Positions 7,420 through 16,223 are shown, counted from the stretch's first letter. The stretch: 64,000 nucleotides of DNA from Acidipropionibacterium virtanenii (GCF_003325455.1 NZ_CP025198.1:3038001-3102000), one strand, 5' to 3'. Translations and numbers: made by a program. The notes: generated from the sequence alone by a model not told the origin.

Positions 7420-7492
7420 CGACGATCACTCCCGCAAAGGCCCCTCGCGAGAGTCCGGGCACGGGAAACAGGGCCGGCGGGAGTGATCGTCG
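7420..7492 (+). terminator. 16-bp-arm inverted repeat with a 41-nt loop
   Basis: CGACGATCACTCCCGC (7420-7435) pairs perfectly with 7477-7492, and GGCCC/GGGCC extends the stem inside the loop. It begins 2 nt after the oxidoreductase stop and ends 4 nt before the -10 of the next gene. It could therefore end one transcript and act as an operator for the next. Confidence 0.6.
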
Positions 7493-7496
7493 CATC

Positions 7497-7502
7497 TAGG
7501 CT
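7497..7502 (+). promoter_or_regulatory. -10 box (TAGGCT) for a leaderless small gene
   Basis: TAGGCT is 6 nt from the ATG at 7509, with no Shine-Dalgarno. The -35 region would fall within the right arm of the inverted repeat at 7477-7492. Confidence 0.5.
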
Positions 7503-7508
7503 GGCGGC

Positions 7509-7829
7509 ATGAAGAACTGCCTGAAGGATCCCGAGTCGCTCAAGACCGCCCCCGTCATCGCCGCCGGGCTGATCGGAGGCTGGCAGATCGCCCGGGCCAC
7601 CGGCATCCGTCCGATCGGAGGCGCGGTGCTGGCCGCCGCCGGGGTGCTGGCGGGGCGCAGCTGGCTGGCCCGCAAGGGTGCGGCCACCACCGCGGGTCTC
7701 GGCGCCGCCTATCTGGGGGCCTTCGGCCTCTCCCATCCGCTGGCGAAGAGAATCGGCCCGTGGCCGTCGGTGCTGACCGTCACCGCGACTGCCGCCGGGG
7801 CCGCCTACTGGTTCGGCGACCGGAACTGA
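7509..7829 (+). CDS. Small conserved-looking membrane protein
   Basis: 106 residues with three or four short Gly/Ala-rich hydrophobic segments (about residues 15-28, 36-50, 60-75, 85-102) and a final FGDRN. No enzyme motif is seen. It is probably an integral membrane protein of a type common in actinobacteria, but I cannot name the family. Its 3' end overlaps the convergent thpR gene by 25 bp. Confidence 0.6.
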   Translation: MKNCLKDPESLKTAPVIAAGLIGGWQIARATGIRPIGGAVLAAAGVLAGRSWLARKGAATTAGLGAAYLGAFGLSHPLAKRIGPWPSVLTVTATAAGAAYWFGDRN

Positions 7830-8410
7830 GATCTCCGGGGGATCCCCTCCAGGCCGATCTCGGCGACCGGCTCATGCCGCGGGCCCTGGCCCTTGCGGCC
7901 GCCCGGACGCGGCAGGTGCGAGGCGAAGAGGGTCACCGAACGGGCCACCCACATCGGTGCGCCGAATGACGACAGGGCCTCGATCTCGCCGGTGACGTCG
8001 GCGTCATGGGCCCTCGCGGCCGTGACATGCGGGCGGAACGGGCCGCTCTCGGGCCGCGCCCCGGCACTTCTGGCGGCCGAACGGGCGCGCCTGGCGAGGG
8101 CGGGCAGGGTTCCGGCGGGGTCGGCGACGCCGAGCCACAGGATCTTCGCCCGGTCGGGCCGCGGGAAGGCCCCGGCACCGCCCAGTCCCACCGCCACCGG
8201 CGGCCGGCCGGCCAGGGCCTCCGTGAGGGCGTCGATCAGGGTGTCGGGATCGTCCACCTCTGCCATGAAGACCAAGGTGATGTGAGAGTCTCCCGGCCGG
8301 CTCCACCGCAGCCTGCGCGGGTCTGAGGGCGGAGTACGCCCGGACATCCGCTCCAGGGTCTCGTCAATGCTCCGGAGCACCTCGGCCGGTGGCACCAGCG
8401 CCGCATACAT
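7805..8410 (-). CDS. thpR: RNA 2',3'-cyclic phosphodiesterase (2'-5' RNA ligase family)
   Basis: 201 residues of the 2H phosphoesterase superfamily, which opens 2',3'-cyclic phosphates at RNA ends. Both HxT motifs are present: HITL in SRPGDSHITLVF and HVTA in GPFRPHVTAAR. The start at 8410 (MYAALVPP) has GGGA at suitable spacing; the ATG at 8422 is an alternative. It is divergent from a DNA glycosylase gene with only about 60 bp between them, and it overlaps the convergent small membrane gene at its 3' end. Confidence 0.88.
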   Translation of the reverse strand: MYAALVPPAEVLRSIDETLERMSGRTPPSDPRRLRWSRPGDSHITLVFMAEVDDPDTLIDALTEALAGRPPVAVGLGGAGAFPRPDRAKILWLGVADPAGTLPALARRARSAARSAGARPESGPFRPHVTAARAHDADVTGEIEALSSFGAPMWVARSVTLFASHLPRPGGRKGQGPRHEPVAEIGLEGIPRRSQFRSPNQ

Positions 8411-8458
8411 CCGTTGTCCCATGCTCCAAGGGTGCCGCAGTGGCCGGATCGACACGCC

Positions 8459-8464
8459 TATTCT
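8459..8464 (+). promoter_or_regulatory. -10 box (TATTCT) for the DNA glycosylase gene
   Basis: TATTCT is 7 nt from the GTG at 8472. This supports that GTG over the in-frame GTG at 8466 and suggests a leaderless mRNA. Confidence 0.45.
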
Positions 8465-8471
8465 CGTGCCT

Positions 8472-9131
8472 GTGATCGATCTCCGCCTGCCCGCCGTCGA
8501 CGTCGCACCCCAGCTGCTGGGGGCGGTGATCCGCCACACCGCGGTGCTGGCCGACGGGACGCGGGGCGAGGTGGGGATCCGGCTCACGGAGGTGGAGGCC
8601 TATATGGGTCTCGACGATCCCGCCTCGCACGCCTTCGGCGGCCCCACGCCACGGTCGGCGGTGATGTTCGGGCCTCCCGGGCACATCTACGTGTATCTGT
8701 CCTACGGCATCCACCGCTGCATGAACATCGTCTGCTCCCCCGACGGCCAGGCCTCGGCGGTACTGCTGCGAGCCGGCGAGGTGGTGATCGGGAAGGACCT
8801 CGCCCGGGCCCGGCGCAGCGCCCGTGCGGCGGCACGGGGTCTGCCTGCAGCGCGACCGCTCCCGGCAAGGCGACTTGCCTCGGGCCCGGGAAATCTGGGT
8901 CAGGCTCTGGGCGCCGAACTCACCGACTCCGGAGCACCGCTCTCCCAGGCCGCGGGAGCCTCCCCGGCCCCTGACGGATCACTGTGGACGCTGGAGGCCC
9001 CGGCATCACCGGCAGACCACGTCACCAGCACCCGGATCGGCATCTCCCGCAATGCCGAGAAGCCGTGGCGGTTCGCCATCCCCGGGGATCCCACCGTCTC
9101 AGGTCACAACACCACGGGGAACCACGCCTAG
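8472..9131 (+). CDS. 3-methyladenine (alkyladenine) DNA glycosylase, AAG/MPG family
   Basis: 219 residues starting at GTG 8472. It removes alkylated purines such as 3-methyladenine in base-excision repair. Family hallmarks are the TEVEAYMG strand with the catalytic Glu, the ASHAFGG segment, the loop TPRSAVMFGPPGHIYVYL, and YGIHRCMNIVC. LASGPGNLGQALG and the C-terminal TRIGISRNAEKPWRF also match the family. Length is typical. It is divergently arranged with thpR. Confidence 0.92.
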   Translation: MIDLRLPAVDVAPQLLGAVIRHTAVLADGTRGEVGIRLTEVEAYMGLDDPASHAFGGPTPRSAVMFGPPGHIYVYLSYGIHRCMNIVCSPDGQASAVLLRAGEVVIGKDLARARRSARAAARGLPAARPLPARRLASGPGNLGQALGAELTDSGAPLSQAAGASPAPDGSLWTLEAPASPADHVTSTRIGISRNAEKPWRFAIPGDPTVSGHNTTGNHA

Positions 9132-9175
9132 CGTTCGGGCGCGCTATTCGGACCCCAGTTCCCGATGCGCTGAGG

Positions 9176-9258
9176 CGGGCACTGACGTTTTCTCGTCCTG
9201 GAACCAGCGGTATGGCATCGGCGACGCCTGATCCGGGGTTCTGGGACGAATAATTGCT
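9176..9258 (+). repeat. Dispersed intergenic repeat, copy A (~85 bp)
   Basis: This stretch aligns in inverted orientation with 36928-37010. Shared blocks include TTTTCTCGT, GAACC, GATCCGGGGTTC and AATTGC. It lies downstream of the glycosylase gene and shows no sign of coding. It could be a small repeat element or a mobile-element relic. Confidence 0.6.
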
Positions 9259-9304
9259 GCTCCGGAGCGCCCGATGGCAGAGGCCGAGGGCTCGTCCCCT
9301 CCGC

Positions 9305-10480
9305 TCATCTGTACAACGATTTCTCCAGGACGGTCTCGAGCTTGTCGACGCTGGCCTGAAGGCTGAACCGGTCGGCCATCAGCTCCCGGGCCCTGGCGTG
9401 CCAGCGGTCCATGGTGGCCTCGTCGGCGTCGCGCACCCGGGCGATCCCCTCGACCAGATCGTGGGGGTCGACGACCGCGCCCACCTCGTCGTCGACGATG
9501 ACGTCGCGCAGCGGCACCTTGGCGTTGCTCACCACCGCCAGCCCGGCGGCCATGTAGTCGTAGAGCTTGTTGGGGCTCATCCCCTTGTTGAAGACCTCCT
9601 GGGGGGTGACGGTGTGCAGGCCGACGTCGCAGGCCCGCAGGATGCGCACCAGTTCCGACTTGGGCACCTGGTCGTGGAAGGTGATATTGCCCAGGCCGCG
9701 GGCGGCCGCCTCGTCGACGGCCCACTGCTTGCGGGCCCCCGATCCGACGAGCAGGAAGTTGACATCGGGCAGCTTCTCGGCGGCGTCGACGATGAGGTCC
9801 AGGCCGACGTAGTTGGCGTGGGTGCCCGAGAACACCGCGGTGAACCCGGAGATGCCGTACCGGGAGCGCAGCTCCTCCTTGGTCTCGGGCACCTCGTACT
9901 CGGCCAGGTCGGCGCCGTTGGGCACCACGGTGATCTTGTCGGTGTTGATGCCCAGCTCGCGGAAGTGATCCTCCCAGCCGGTCGGCACCACCACGATCTG
10001 CCGGGCGTGGGCGTAGATGGTGCGCTCCAGGCCGACGAGCACCCTGTGCAGCAGGGAGCCCTCCTTCACCGCCCCGCCGGAGACCAGGGAGTCGGGCCAC
10101 AGGTCGCGGATCTCCACGACGAAGGGCTTGCGGCGCAGCTTGGCCACCACCATCGCGGCGGCCGGGGCGAGGATCTGCGGGGAGGAGGCGAAGATGACGT
10201 CGGCGGGGCGCACCAGGGCGCGGGCTCCGGCCCCGGCCGCGAAGGCCACCCAGCCGAGCATCCGTTTGACGCCGTTGCCCGAATACTCGGGAATGGGCAC
10301 CAGGGTGTAGCGCGGGTCGTCGACCGTCATCTTCTGGCCGCTGGTGTGGTTGATGTTGGCGGCGAAGAAGTGCGGGGTCCAGTTCTTCAGCCGGGAGAAC
10401 ATGTCGAAGTTGCGGGTAATGCCGCCTGAACCCGGGGGGAAGGCGTAGTGGTTGATCACGGTGACCCGGCGTTTCGGCAT
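9305..10480 (-). CDS. GT4 glycosyltransferase, WbuB-like
   Basis: 391 residues of family 4 (GT-B fold, retaining), using a nucleotide sugar. The N-terminal half has the WbuB-type opening NHYAFPPGSGGITRNF and the segment VVEIRDLWPDS. The C-terminal half has a VVPNGADL strand and the conserved Glu-region loop GMSPNKLYDYMAAGLAVV. AGGAGG 5 nt before the ATG fixes the start. Acceptor and sugar are unknown; WbuB itself transfers an aminodeoxyhexose in O-antigen synthesis. It lies apart from the main glycan blocks. Confidence 0.85.
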   Translation of the reverse strand: MPKRRVTVINHYAFPPGSGGITRNFDMFSRLKNWTPHFFAANINHTSGQKMTVDDPRYTLVPIPEYSGNGVKRMLGWVAFAAGAGARALVRPADVIFASSPQILAPAAAMVVAKLRRKPFVVEIRDLWPDSLVSGGAVKEGSLLHRVLVGLERTIYAHARQIVVVPTGWEDHFRELGINTDKITVVPNGADLAEYEVPETKEELRSRYGISGFTAVFSGTHANYVGLDLIVDAAEKLPDVNFLLVGSGARKQWAVDEAAARGLGNITFHDQVPKSELVRILRACDVGLHTVTPQEVFNKGMSPNKLYDYMAAGLAVVSNAKVPLRDVIVDDEVGAVVDPHDLVEGIARVRDADEATMDRWHARARELMADRFSLQASVDKLETVLEKSLYR

Positions 10481-10508
10481 CTGTCCTCCTGGCAGTGACT
10501 TCCGTCCA

Positions 10509-10514
10509 AGCCTA
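10509..10514 (-). promoter_or_regulatory. Candidate -10 (TAGGCT) for the WbuB-like gene
   Basis: TAGGCT on the minus strand is about 30 nt upstream of the ATG at 10480, next to an AACGGCCGTT palindrome. This fits a short leader carrying the AGGAGG site. Confidence 0.4.
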
Positions 10515-10563
10515 ACGAAACGGCCGTTCGGCCGACGAGCCGCCGCTACCTCCCGGACCTCCC

Positions 10564-13104
10564 CTATCTCCCGGACCGTTTGGTGCCGCGCTGCGGCGAA
10601 GCGGTCAACGGATCCTCGGGCCAGGGATGCTTGATGTAGCGGCCCCGGTTCTCGGCGCGCACCCCCGGGTAGGCGTTGACCCAGAAGCTGGCCAGGTCGT
10701 CAGTCACCGCCAGCGGCCGGCGGGCCGGGGAGAGCAGGTGCAGCACCACCTTCACTCTCCCGTCGCACACTGTGGGGCCGTCGGTCCAGCCGAAGCACTC
10801 CTGGAGTTTGACGGCCAGCACCGGGGCCAGGTCCGAGCCCACCTCGGGGTATTCCAGGCGGATATGGGATCCGGTGGGCACCACGACCGCCTCGGGCACC
10901 AGTTCGTCGATACGGACGGCCGCCGGCCAGGGCAGCAGCCTGCGCAGCGCCGTTGTCATCGACGCCCCGCCGGCGCCCCTCCCCCGGGCCAGGGCGTCCA
11001 GTTCCGGACCGAGCCACTCCTCGGCCCGGGAGGCCAGGGTCTCCTCGTCCATGCCGGGCCAAGGGTCGCCCAGGACGCGATGCAGCAGTCCCAGGCGACG
11101 TCGCAGCTCCAGGGCGTTGCGGCTCCAAGTGAACACGCCGTGACCGTCGATCCCCATGCCCTCCTCCCGGAGCGCCGCCACCACGGCGCTCCGGGAGGCG
11201 GCCCGCGAGGGTTTCACCGGTGTGGAGGTCAGCGTCACCGCCCCCAGCCGGTGCACCCGCCTCCCGGCGATCCGGCCGGACCGCCAGACGGCCCGGTCCT
11301 CGGTGGTCTCCAGGCCGGCGGCGGCCGCTCGTGCCAGTCCCTCGTCGATCGGCACGGCCGCCCGAATCACCGCCCCCGATCCGTGCCCGGCCACCCGTGA
11401 GGTCTCGGCCACCGCCAACCATTCCTGACCGGCCAGCGCCGATCCGCGAGGCAGATCGGCCCCGGTGCCCGAGACGAGCAGGTAGCCGCCGCCCCCGTCT
11501 CCCCGGCCTCCTCTGCTGCGCGCGATCCAGCCGGGATGCGCCAGGGCGACGACGGTGCCGACCTGGGCGTCGGCGGTGGTCCGGCGGCCCGGGACATGCG
11601 GCACGAGTCCCTCGAGACGACGCGCCTGCCGCCGCCAGCCGCGCGATCCCGGGTGGCGTCCGGACCGCAGCGTCCGCAGCAGCGCGACGAGGTCGCCATC
11701 GGGGGCCCTCTCGTCGGAGGCCAGCATGGCCACCACCTCGGCGGCGGCTCTGGAACCGATCTCACCGGAATCCAGCAGAGCGCGGGCCAGGCGCGGATCG
11801 GCGGGGATCTGTGAGAATTCCCGGCCACGCGGAGTGACCCGCCCGTCGGCGTCCAGGGCGCCCAGGCCGCGCAGTTCCTCCTCGGCTCCGGCCACCCGGT
11901 CGGGCGGCAGCGCGCCGGGCAGCCGCATCCCCTGTCCGCGCGGCGATCCCCAGCAGGCCAGGGTGAGCAGCGGGCCGACCAGGTCGGCGTGCTCGGCCTC
12001 GGGCGGGGACTCGGCGTCCATCCCGGCCCAGTCCTCGTGGCGCAGACAGCGGACCGCGACGCCGGGGCCCAGCCGGGCGGCGCGTCCGGCCCGCTGGGTG
12101 GCCGAAGCCTTCGACTCGCGGACGGTGACCAGGCCGGTCATCTGCCGGCCGCGGTCCAGTCGGGGTTCGCGCGACAGACCGGAGTCGATCACCAGTCGCA
12201 CGCCGGGCACGGTGAGGGAGGACTCGGCCACCGAGGTGGCCACGACGATTCTGGGCTTCTCGGTGGGTCTCAGTGCGGCGTCCTGGGAGTGGGAATCCAT
12301 TCGGCCGTAGAGGGCCATGACGTCGGTTCCGGCCAGTTCGGGGAGCCCTTTCAGCCCGGCGACCACGGCGTCGACCTCGCGGGCCCCGGGCATGAACACC
12401 AGGGCGCCGCCCCCGGTGTCCCAGAAGGCCTGCACCGTCTGCGCGACGACGTGGTCGATGAAGGCCCGGCGCACCCCGCGTGCGTCGGTGGCAGATCCAG
12501 CGGCGGGCGCCCAGCGGATCTCCAGCGGGTGGAGCACCGAGCCGACCTCCACCACCGGCGCCGGTTCCCCGTCTCCCGTCGACCCGGCGCCCAGCAGTCC
12601 CGCCCACATCGCGGCGTCGAGGGTGGCCGACATCGCGGCGACGGTGAGGTCGTCGCGCAGTTCGGCGAGTTCGCACACCATCGCGACGGCGAGGTCGGCG
12701 TCCAGGTGGCGCTCGTGCACCTCGTCGAGGATGACGGCGTCGACCCCGGCCAGCTCGGGATCGCGCAGCAGCCGCTGGATGAGCACACCGGTGGTGACGA
12801 ACTCCACCCTGGTGCCGGGGGTCAGGGTCGACTCCCCGCGCACGGTGTGCGCCGCGTACTCGCCGGCCCGGGTGCCGGTCAGCGCGGCCAGACGCCGGGC
12901 CGCGGCCCGGGCGGCGATCCGGCGGGGCTGGGTGACGACCACCCGGCCGGGCACCGTGGAGGCCACCAGCGGCGGGACGAAGGTGGTCTTGCCGGTGCCC
13001 GGCGGCGCCTGCACCACCATCCGCCGCCCCGCCAGGGCGTCGCGCAGCTCGCGGGCGTGCCCGGCGACCGGCAGCCCGGAACCGATGGCGTCCAGATCGA
13101 TCAC
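10564..13104 (-). CDS. hrpB: ATP-dependent helicase HrpB (DEAH/RHA type)
   Basis: 846 residues, normal for HrpB. Superfamily 2 motifs appear in order: PPGTGKTTFV (Walker A), a TQPRRIAARAAA motif Ia, DEVHER (motif II), SATLD (motif III) and QRAGRAARLGPG (motif VI). The C-terminal HrpB-specific region includes PWPAAVRIDELVPE and ARRPLAVTDDLASFW. The cellular role of HrpB is poorly defined, probably RNA remodelling. The start overlaps the stop of the upstream nudix gene by 4 bp, so translation is probably coupled. Confidence 0.94.
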   Translation of the reverse strand: MIDLDAIGSGLPVAGHARELRDALAGRRMVVQAPPGTGKTTFVPPLVASTVPGRVVVTQPRRIAARAAARRLAALTGTRAGEYAAHTVRGESTLTPGTRVEFVTTGVLIQRLLRDPELAGVDAVILDEVHERHLDADLAVAMVCELAELRDDLTVAAMSATLDAAMWAGLLGAGSTGDGEPAPVVEVGSVLHPLEIRWAPAAGSATDARGVRRAFIDHVVAQTVQAFWDTGGGALVFMPGAREVDAVVAGLKGLPELAGTDVMALYGRMDSHSQDAALRPTEKPRIVVATSVAESSLTVPGVRLVIDSGLSREPRLDRGRQMTGLVTVRESKASATQRAGRAARLGPGVAVRCLRHEDWAGMDAESPPEAEHADLVGPLLTLACWGSPRGQGMRLPGALPPDRVAGAEEELRGLGALDADGRVTPRGREFSQIPADPRLARALLDSGEIGSRAAAEVVAMLASDERAPDGDLVALLRTLRSGRHPGSRGWRRQARRLEGLVPHVPGRRTTADAQVGTVVALAHPGWIARSRGGRGDGGGGYLLVSGTGADLPRGSALAGQEWLAVAETSRVAGHGSGAVIRAAVPIDEGLARAAAAGLETTEDRAVWRSGRIAGRRVHRLGAVTLTSTPVKPSRAASRSAVVAALREEGMGIDGHGVFTWSRNALELRRRLGLLHRVLGDPWPGMDEETLASRAEEWLGPELDALARGRGAGGASMTTALRRLLPWPAAVRIDELVPEAVVVPTGSHIRLEYPEVGSDLAPVLAVKLQECFGWTDGPTVCDGRVKVVLHLLSPARRPLAVTDDLASFWVNAYPGVRAENRGRYIKHPWPEDPLTASPQRGTKRSGR

Positions 13105-13715
13105 CAGGACGTCTCCCGCTCGCCCTCGGGATCGGGAGCGGTGGCCTGCGCAGCGGTGCGATCGGTGAGCGGCTCGGGTTCGGCGTCGCGCAGGCTCCAG
13201 TCGGTGGCGGGGATCTCGTACCAGTGCCGGACGACCCGCCGGGCGAGCATCGTCATGATCGCCACGGCGTCGGGTTCGGCGTCCTGGTGGGCCGCGTACT
13301 CGTCGGGAGTGAGCCAGGCCATCTCCCTCGACTCCCCCGGCCGGGGCTCATGGGCCGGGTCCTGGCCGGTGCGCAGGGCCATGATGAGGTCGGAGTGGAA
13401 GTGCCCCTGATAAGGGGAATGAGTGTTCATCACGGCCGGTACCGGATGCATGACGTCGTGTACCCCGTCGGCCATCCTCGGCAGAGGCTGGAGGACGCTG
13501 TACTGCTCGGGCTCGTAGCCGGTCTCCTCGCGGATCTCGTGGACCAGCGCCTGCCAGGGATTCTCGGTGTGCTCGATGTGGCCGCCGGGCTGCAGCCAGA
13601 TGCCCATCTTCCGGTGCTTGTGCACCAGCGCCTTCAGCACCCCGTCGACCTGCCGGAAGATCCAGGCACTGATGGTGACGTCGTGACCGTGCGGTTCAGT
13701 GTTGAGATGGGCCAT
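13101..13715 (-). CDS. Nudix hydrolase
   Basis: 204 residues from the ATG at 13713-13715. The Nudix box GGHIEHTENPWQALVHEIRE followed by ETGY matches GX5EX7REUXEEXGU, with the metal-binding Glu residues intact. The substrate (a nucleoside diphosphate linked to X) cannot be read from the sequence. The acidic tail after residue 175 (EPEPLTDR to ETSW) is outside the domain. It overlaps hrpB by 4 bp, forming a two-gene operon; a functional link to RNA ends is possible but unproven. Confidence 0.88.
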   Translation of the reverse strand: MAHLNTEPHGHDVTISAWIFRQVDGVLKALVHKHRKMGIWLQPGGHIEHTENPWQALVHEIREETGYEPEQYSVLQPLPRMADGVHDVMHPVPAVMNTHSPYQGHFHSDLIMALRTGQDPAHEPRPGESREMAWLTPDEYAAHQDAEPDAVAIMTMLARRVVRHWYEIPATDWSLRDAEPEPLTDRTAAQATAPDPEGERETSW

Positions 13716-13809
13716 GGGCCAAGAGTTGCACAACCTTGCACGACGCCCGATCCCGGCACTTTCCACTGGTATCGCCACGGGCATGATCGCTGCCCGCGAT
13801 GAGAGCTAC

Positions 13810-13849
13810 CTCACATTGTCGACGGCTCGAGGGGTTGCCGTAATGTGAG
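13810..13849 (+). promoter_or_regulatory. ndh promoter with overlapping inverted repeat
   Basis: CTCACATT (13810-13817) and AATGTGAG (13842-13849) form a perfect 8-bp inverted repeat separated by 24 bp. The right arm contains the TAATGT box (13841-13846), which fits a -10, with a possible -35 TTGTCG at 13816. A repressor bound at both arms would block ndh transcription. The regulator is unknown. Confidence 0.45.
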
Positions 13850-13886
13850 CAACACATCTTCCCGCGCCCACCTGTCGGAGGTTCTG

Positions 13887-15242
13887 ATGCCACTGCCCGC
13901 CCTGTTCTCCCGTTTCGGACATGAGCCCGCGTTCACCCGCGACAGGCCGAAGGTCGCCGTTGTCGGCGGCGGGTTCGGCGGGATGGCGGCCGCCAAGGCC
14001 CTGGCGGCGGAGGGCTGCCATGTCACCATCATCGACAAGAACCCGTACACGACCTTCCAGCCGCTGCTCTATCAGGTGGCCACCGGTGGCCTGAACCCCG
14101 GCGACGTCACCTACCGGCTGCGCAGCTTCATCGCGAAGCTCGGCGCCCATGCCCGATTCCGCCGCGCCTCGGTGACCAGGATCGACACCGACGCCCAGCT
14201 GGTGCACTGTGACAACGGCGATCCGATCCCCTACGACTACGTGGTGCTGGCCCAGGGCGTGGGTGCGAACTTCTTCGGCATCCCCGGGGCGGCGGAGCGC
14301 TCGGACACCATCTACACGCGTGCCTCCTCGCTGCGCGCCCGCGACGTCATCTTCTCCCACCTGGAGGCCCTGGACACCGACAAGTCGAAGACCTTCGACG
14401 TCATCATCGTCGGCGGCGGGCCCACCGGTGTGGAGACCGCCGGCACCCTGGCGGAGATGAAGTCGGTGGGCATCCCGGCGATCTTCCCCGACGTCTCGAT
14501 CGACCGGGTGCACGTCACTCTGGTGGAGATGGGCTCGCACCTGCTGCCGCCCTTCGATCCCGGCCTGCGCCACTACACCCGCAGGCAGCTGCAGCGACGA
14601 GGGGTCGACGTGCGCACCGACACCACGATCAAGGAGATCCGCGACGACTCGGTGCTGCTGGGCGACGGGCAGACACTGCCGGCCGACATGGTGATCTGGG
14701 CGGCCGGCGTCGGCGGACACAAGAAGGCCAAGGGCTGGGGCTTCGAGACCGGCCGCGGCGGACGGATCGTCACCGACTCGAGCCTGCGGGTTCACGGCCA
14801 GGACCGGATCTTCGCGATCGGCGACGGGGCGATCATCGACGAGAACCCGCTCCCCCAGCTGGCCCAGCCCGCCATGCAGGGCGGAAAGCTGGTGGCCAGC
14901 CAGGTGGCGCATCTGGAGCGCGGTGAGGCCCTGGAGGAGTTCCACTACGTGGACAAGGGCACGATGGCCACCATCGGTCGCAACGCCGCGGTGGTCGAGC
15001 TGCCGAACGGCCCGAAGTTCACCGGTTTCATCGCCTGGATCGCCTGGGTGGTGCTGCACATCTTCCAGTTGCTGGGCGGGCGCAACCGCATCCAGGCGAT
15101 GGTCAACCTGGGCTCGCGCTACCTCACCTTCAACAAGGAGGCGGGAGCGATCGTCGGCGACGTGCTCAACGAGGACGGCAAGCCGGAGGCGACCACGCCC
15201 GAGTCCGAGAAGCCCGCCGCGACCAGCGAGGACGACGACTGA
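13887..15242 (+). CDS. ndh: Type II NADH dehydrogenase (NADH:quinone oxidoreductase)
   Basis: 451 residues. The start at 13887 is set by GGAGG six bases upstream; a GTG at 13845 is less likely. This peripheral membrane flavoenzyme passes electrons from NADH to the quinone pool without pumping protons. The FAD motif VVGGGFGGMAAAKAL and the second dinucleotide motif IVGGGPTGVETAG are clear, as are the FQPLLYQVATGGL active-site region, AIGDGAI, and QPAMQGGKLVA near the C-terminal quinone site. An amphipathic/hydrophobic C-terminal helix (GFIAWIAWVVLHIFQLL) would dock it to the membrane. Confidence 0.94.
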   Translation: MPLPALFSRFGHEPAFTRDRPKVAVVGGGFGGMAAAKALAAEGCHVTIIDKNPYTTFQPLLYQVATGGLNPGDVTYRLRSFIAKLGAHARFRRASVTRIDTDAQLVHCDNGDPIPYDYVVLAQGVGANFFGIPGAAERSDTIYTRASSLRARDVIFSHLEALDTDKSKTFDVIIVGGGPTGVETAGTLAEMKSVGIPAIFPDVSIDRVHVTLVEMGSHLLPPFDPGLRHYTRRQLQRRGVDVRTDTTIKEIRDDSVLLGDGQTLPADMVIWAAGVGGHKKAKGWGFETGRGGRIVTDSSLRVHGQDRIFAIGDGAIIDENPLPQLAQPAMQGGKLVASQVAHLERGEALEEFHYVDKGTMATIGRNAAVVELPNGPKFTGFIAWIAWVVLHIFQLLGGRNRIQAMVNLGSRYLTFNKEAGAIVGDVLNEDGKPEATTPESEKPAATSEDDD

Positions 15243-15263
15243 GCTGATCCCGCGACGGCCGCG

Positions 15264-16091
15264 TCACTCCGTGACGACGGCGGGGCCGCCCTTGCGCCCC
15301 CATTCGCTCCAGGAGCCGTCGTAGACGGCGACGTCGTCGCGCCCTGCCATCACCGCGGCCAGGGCGACGACGCAGGCCGTGACTCCGGAACCGCAGCTGG
15401 CGACGATCGGGGCGTCGCCCACCGTGCGATCTACCGCGGCGGTGAGGTCGGCGACCGGGAGCAGCCGACCGTCTCGCTGAAGCTCGGTGTAGGGCAGGTT
15501 CACCGCACCCGGCATGTGCCCGGCCCGCAGCCCCGGGCGGGGTTCGGGCGCGGTGCCGGCGAAGCGGGCCCGGGAGCGGGCGTCGACAACGGTGTCTCCC
15601 GTGGCCAGGGACCGCTCGACGTGCTCCTCGTCGACCAGCAGTCCGGGCCTCGGGTCGACGACGACGTCGCCCGGTTCCGGTGGCGGCGTCACCTCTGTGA
15701 CCAGCGGATTCCCCGCCGCCACCCAGGCGGGGTTTCCGCCGTCGAGGATCGAGACGTCGTCGATGCCCATGGCGCGCAGCATCCACCACGGACGGGCGGC
15801 GGCGAAGAGGTAGTCGGTCTCGGTGACGACGACATGGGAGCCGGCGGTGATGCCCAGCCCGCGCAGGGCGTCCTGGAAGACGTCATCGGCAGGCATCGAG
15901 TGCGGCAGCCCGGTGGTCTGGTCGCTCATCGGGCCGTCCAGGTCGAAGCGCAGCGCGCCGGGGATATGGGGGTCGGCCGGGGAGGCCCCCATGGAGACGT
16001 CGAGGACGACGATCCGCCGGCCGTCCGGGCCTGCCAGGGCGTCGGCCAGGTCATCGGCGGTCACGAGTGGGGTGGGCAGCAGACTGGTCAT
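15264..16091 (-). CDS. sseA: 3-mercaptopyruvate/thiosulfate sulfurtransferase (tandem rhodanese)
   Basis: 275 residues with two rhodanese domains, the second catalytic. The active-site loop SCGSGVTACVVA carries the CGSGVT signature of mercaptopyruvate sulfurtransferases rather than the CRKGVT of thiosulfate-specific rhodaneses. The inactive N-terminal domain shows HIPGALRFDLD, and the second domain has GHMPGAVNLPY and YDGSWSEWG. The ATG at 16091 is preferred over an upstream in-frame ATG (16118), which lacks a Shine-Dalgarno. It is convergent with ndh. Confidence 0.9.
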   Translation of the reverse strand: MTSLLPTPLVTADDLADALAGPDGRRIVVLDVSMGASPADPHIPGALRFDLDGPMSDQTTGLPHSMPADDVFQDALRGLGITAGSHVVVTETDYLFAAARPWWMLRAMGIDDVSILDGGNPAWVAAGNPLVTEVTPPPEPGDVVVDPRPGLLVDEEHVERSLATGDTVVDARSRARFAGTAPEPRPGLRAGHMPGAVNLPYTELQRDGRLLPVADLTAAVDRTVGDAPIVASCGSGVTACVVALAAVMAGRDDVAVYDGSWSEWGRKGGPAVVTE

Positions 16092-16211
16092 GCCCAGATC
16101 ATTCCACCGCACTTCCATGAACACAGGAGGATGTCCGCCGCAGATTCGCATCGCCCGGGCATGGGATGCACTCCACGGGCTGAATCGCTCGGTTCCCGCC
16201 ACCGGCCGCAC

Positions 16212-16217
16212 TAACCT
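16212..16217 (+). promoter_or_regulatory. -10 box (TAACCT) for a leaderless small gene
   Basis: TAACCT is 6 nt from the ATG at 16224, which has no Shine-Dalgarno. Confidence 0.5.
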
Positions 16218-16223
16218 CGCAGC

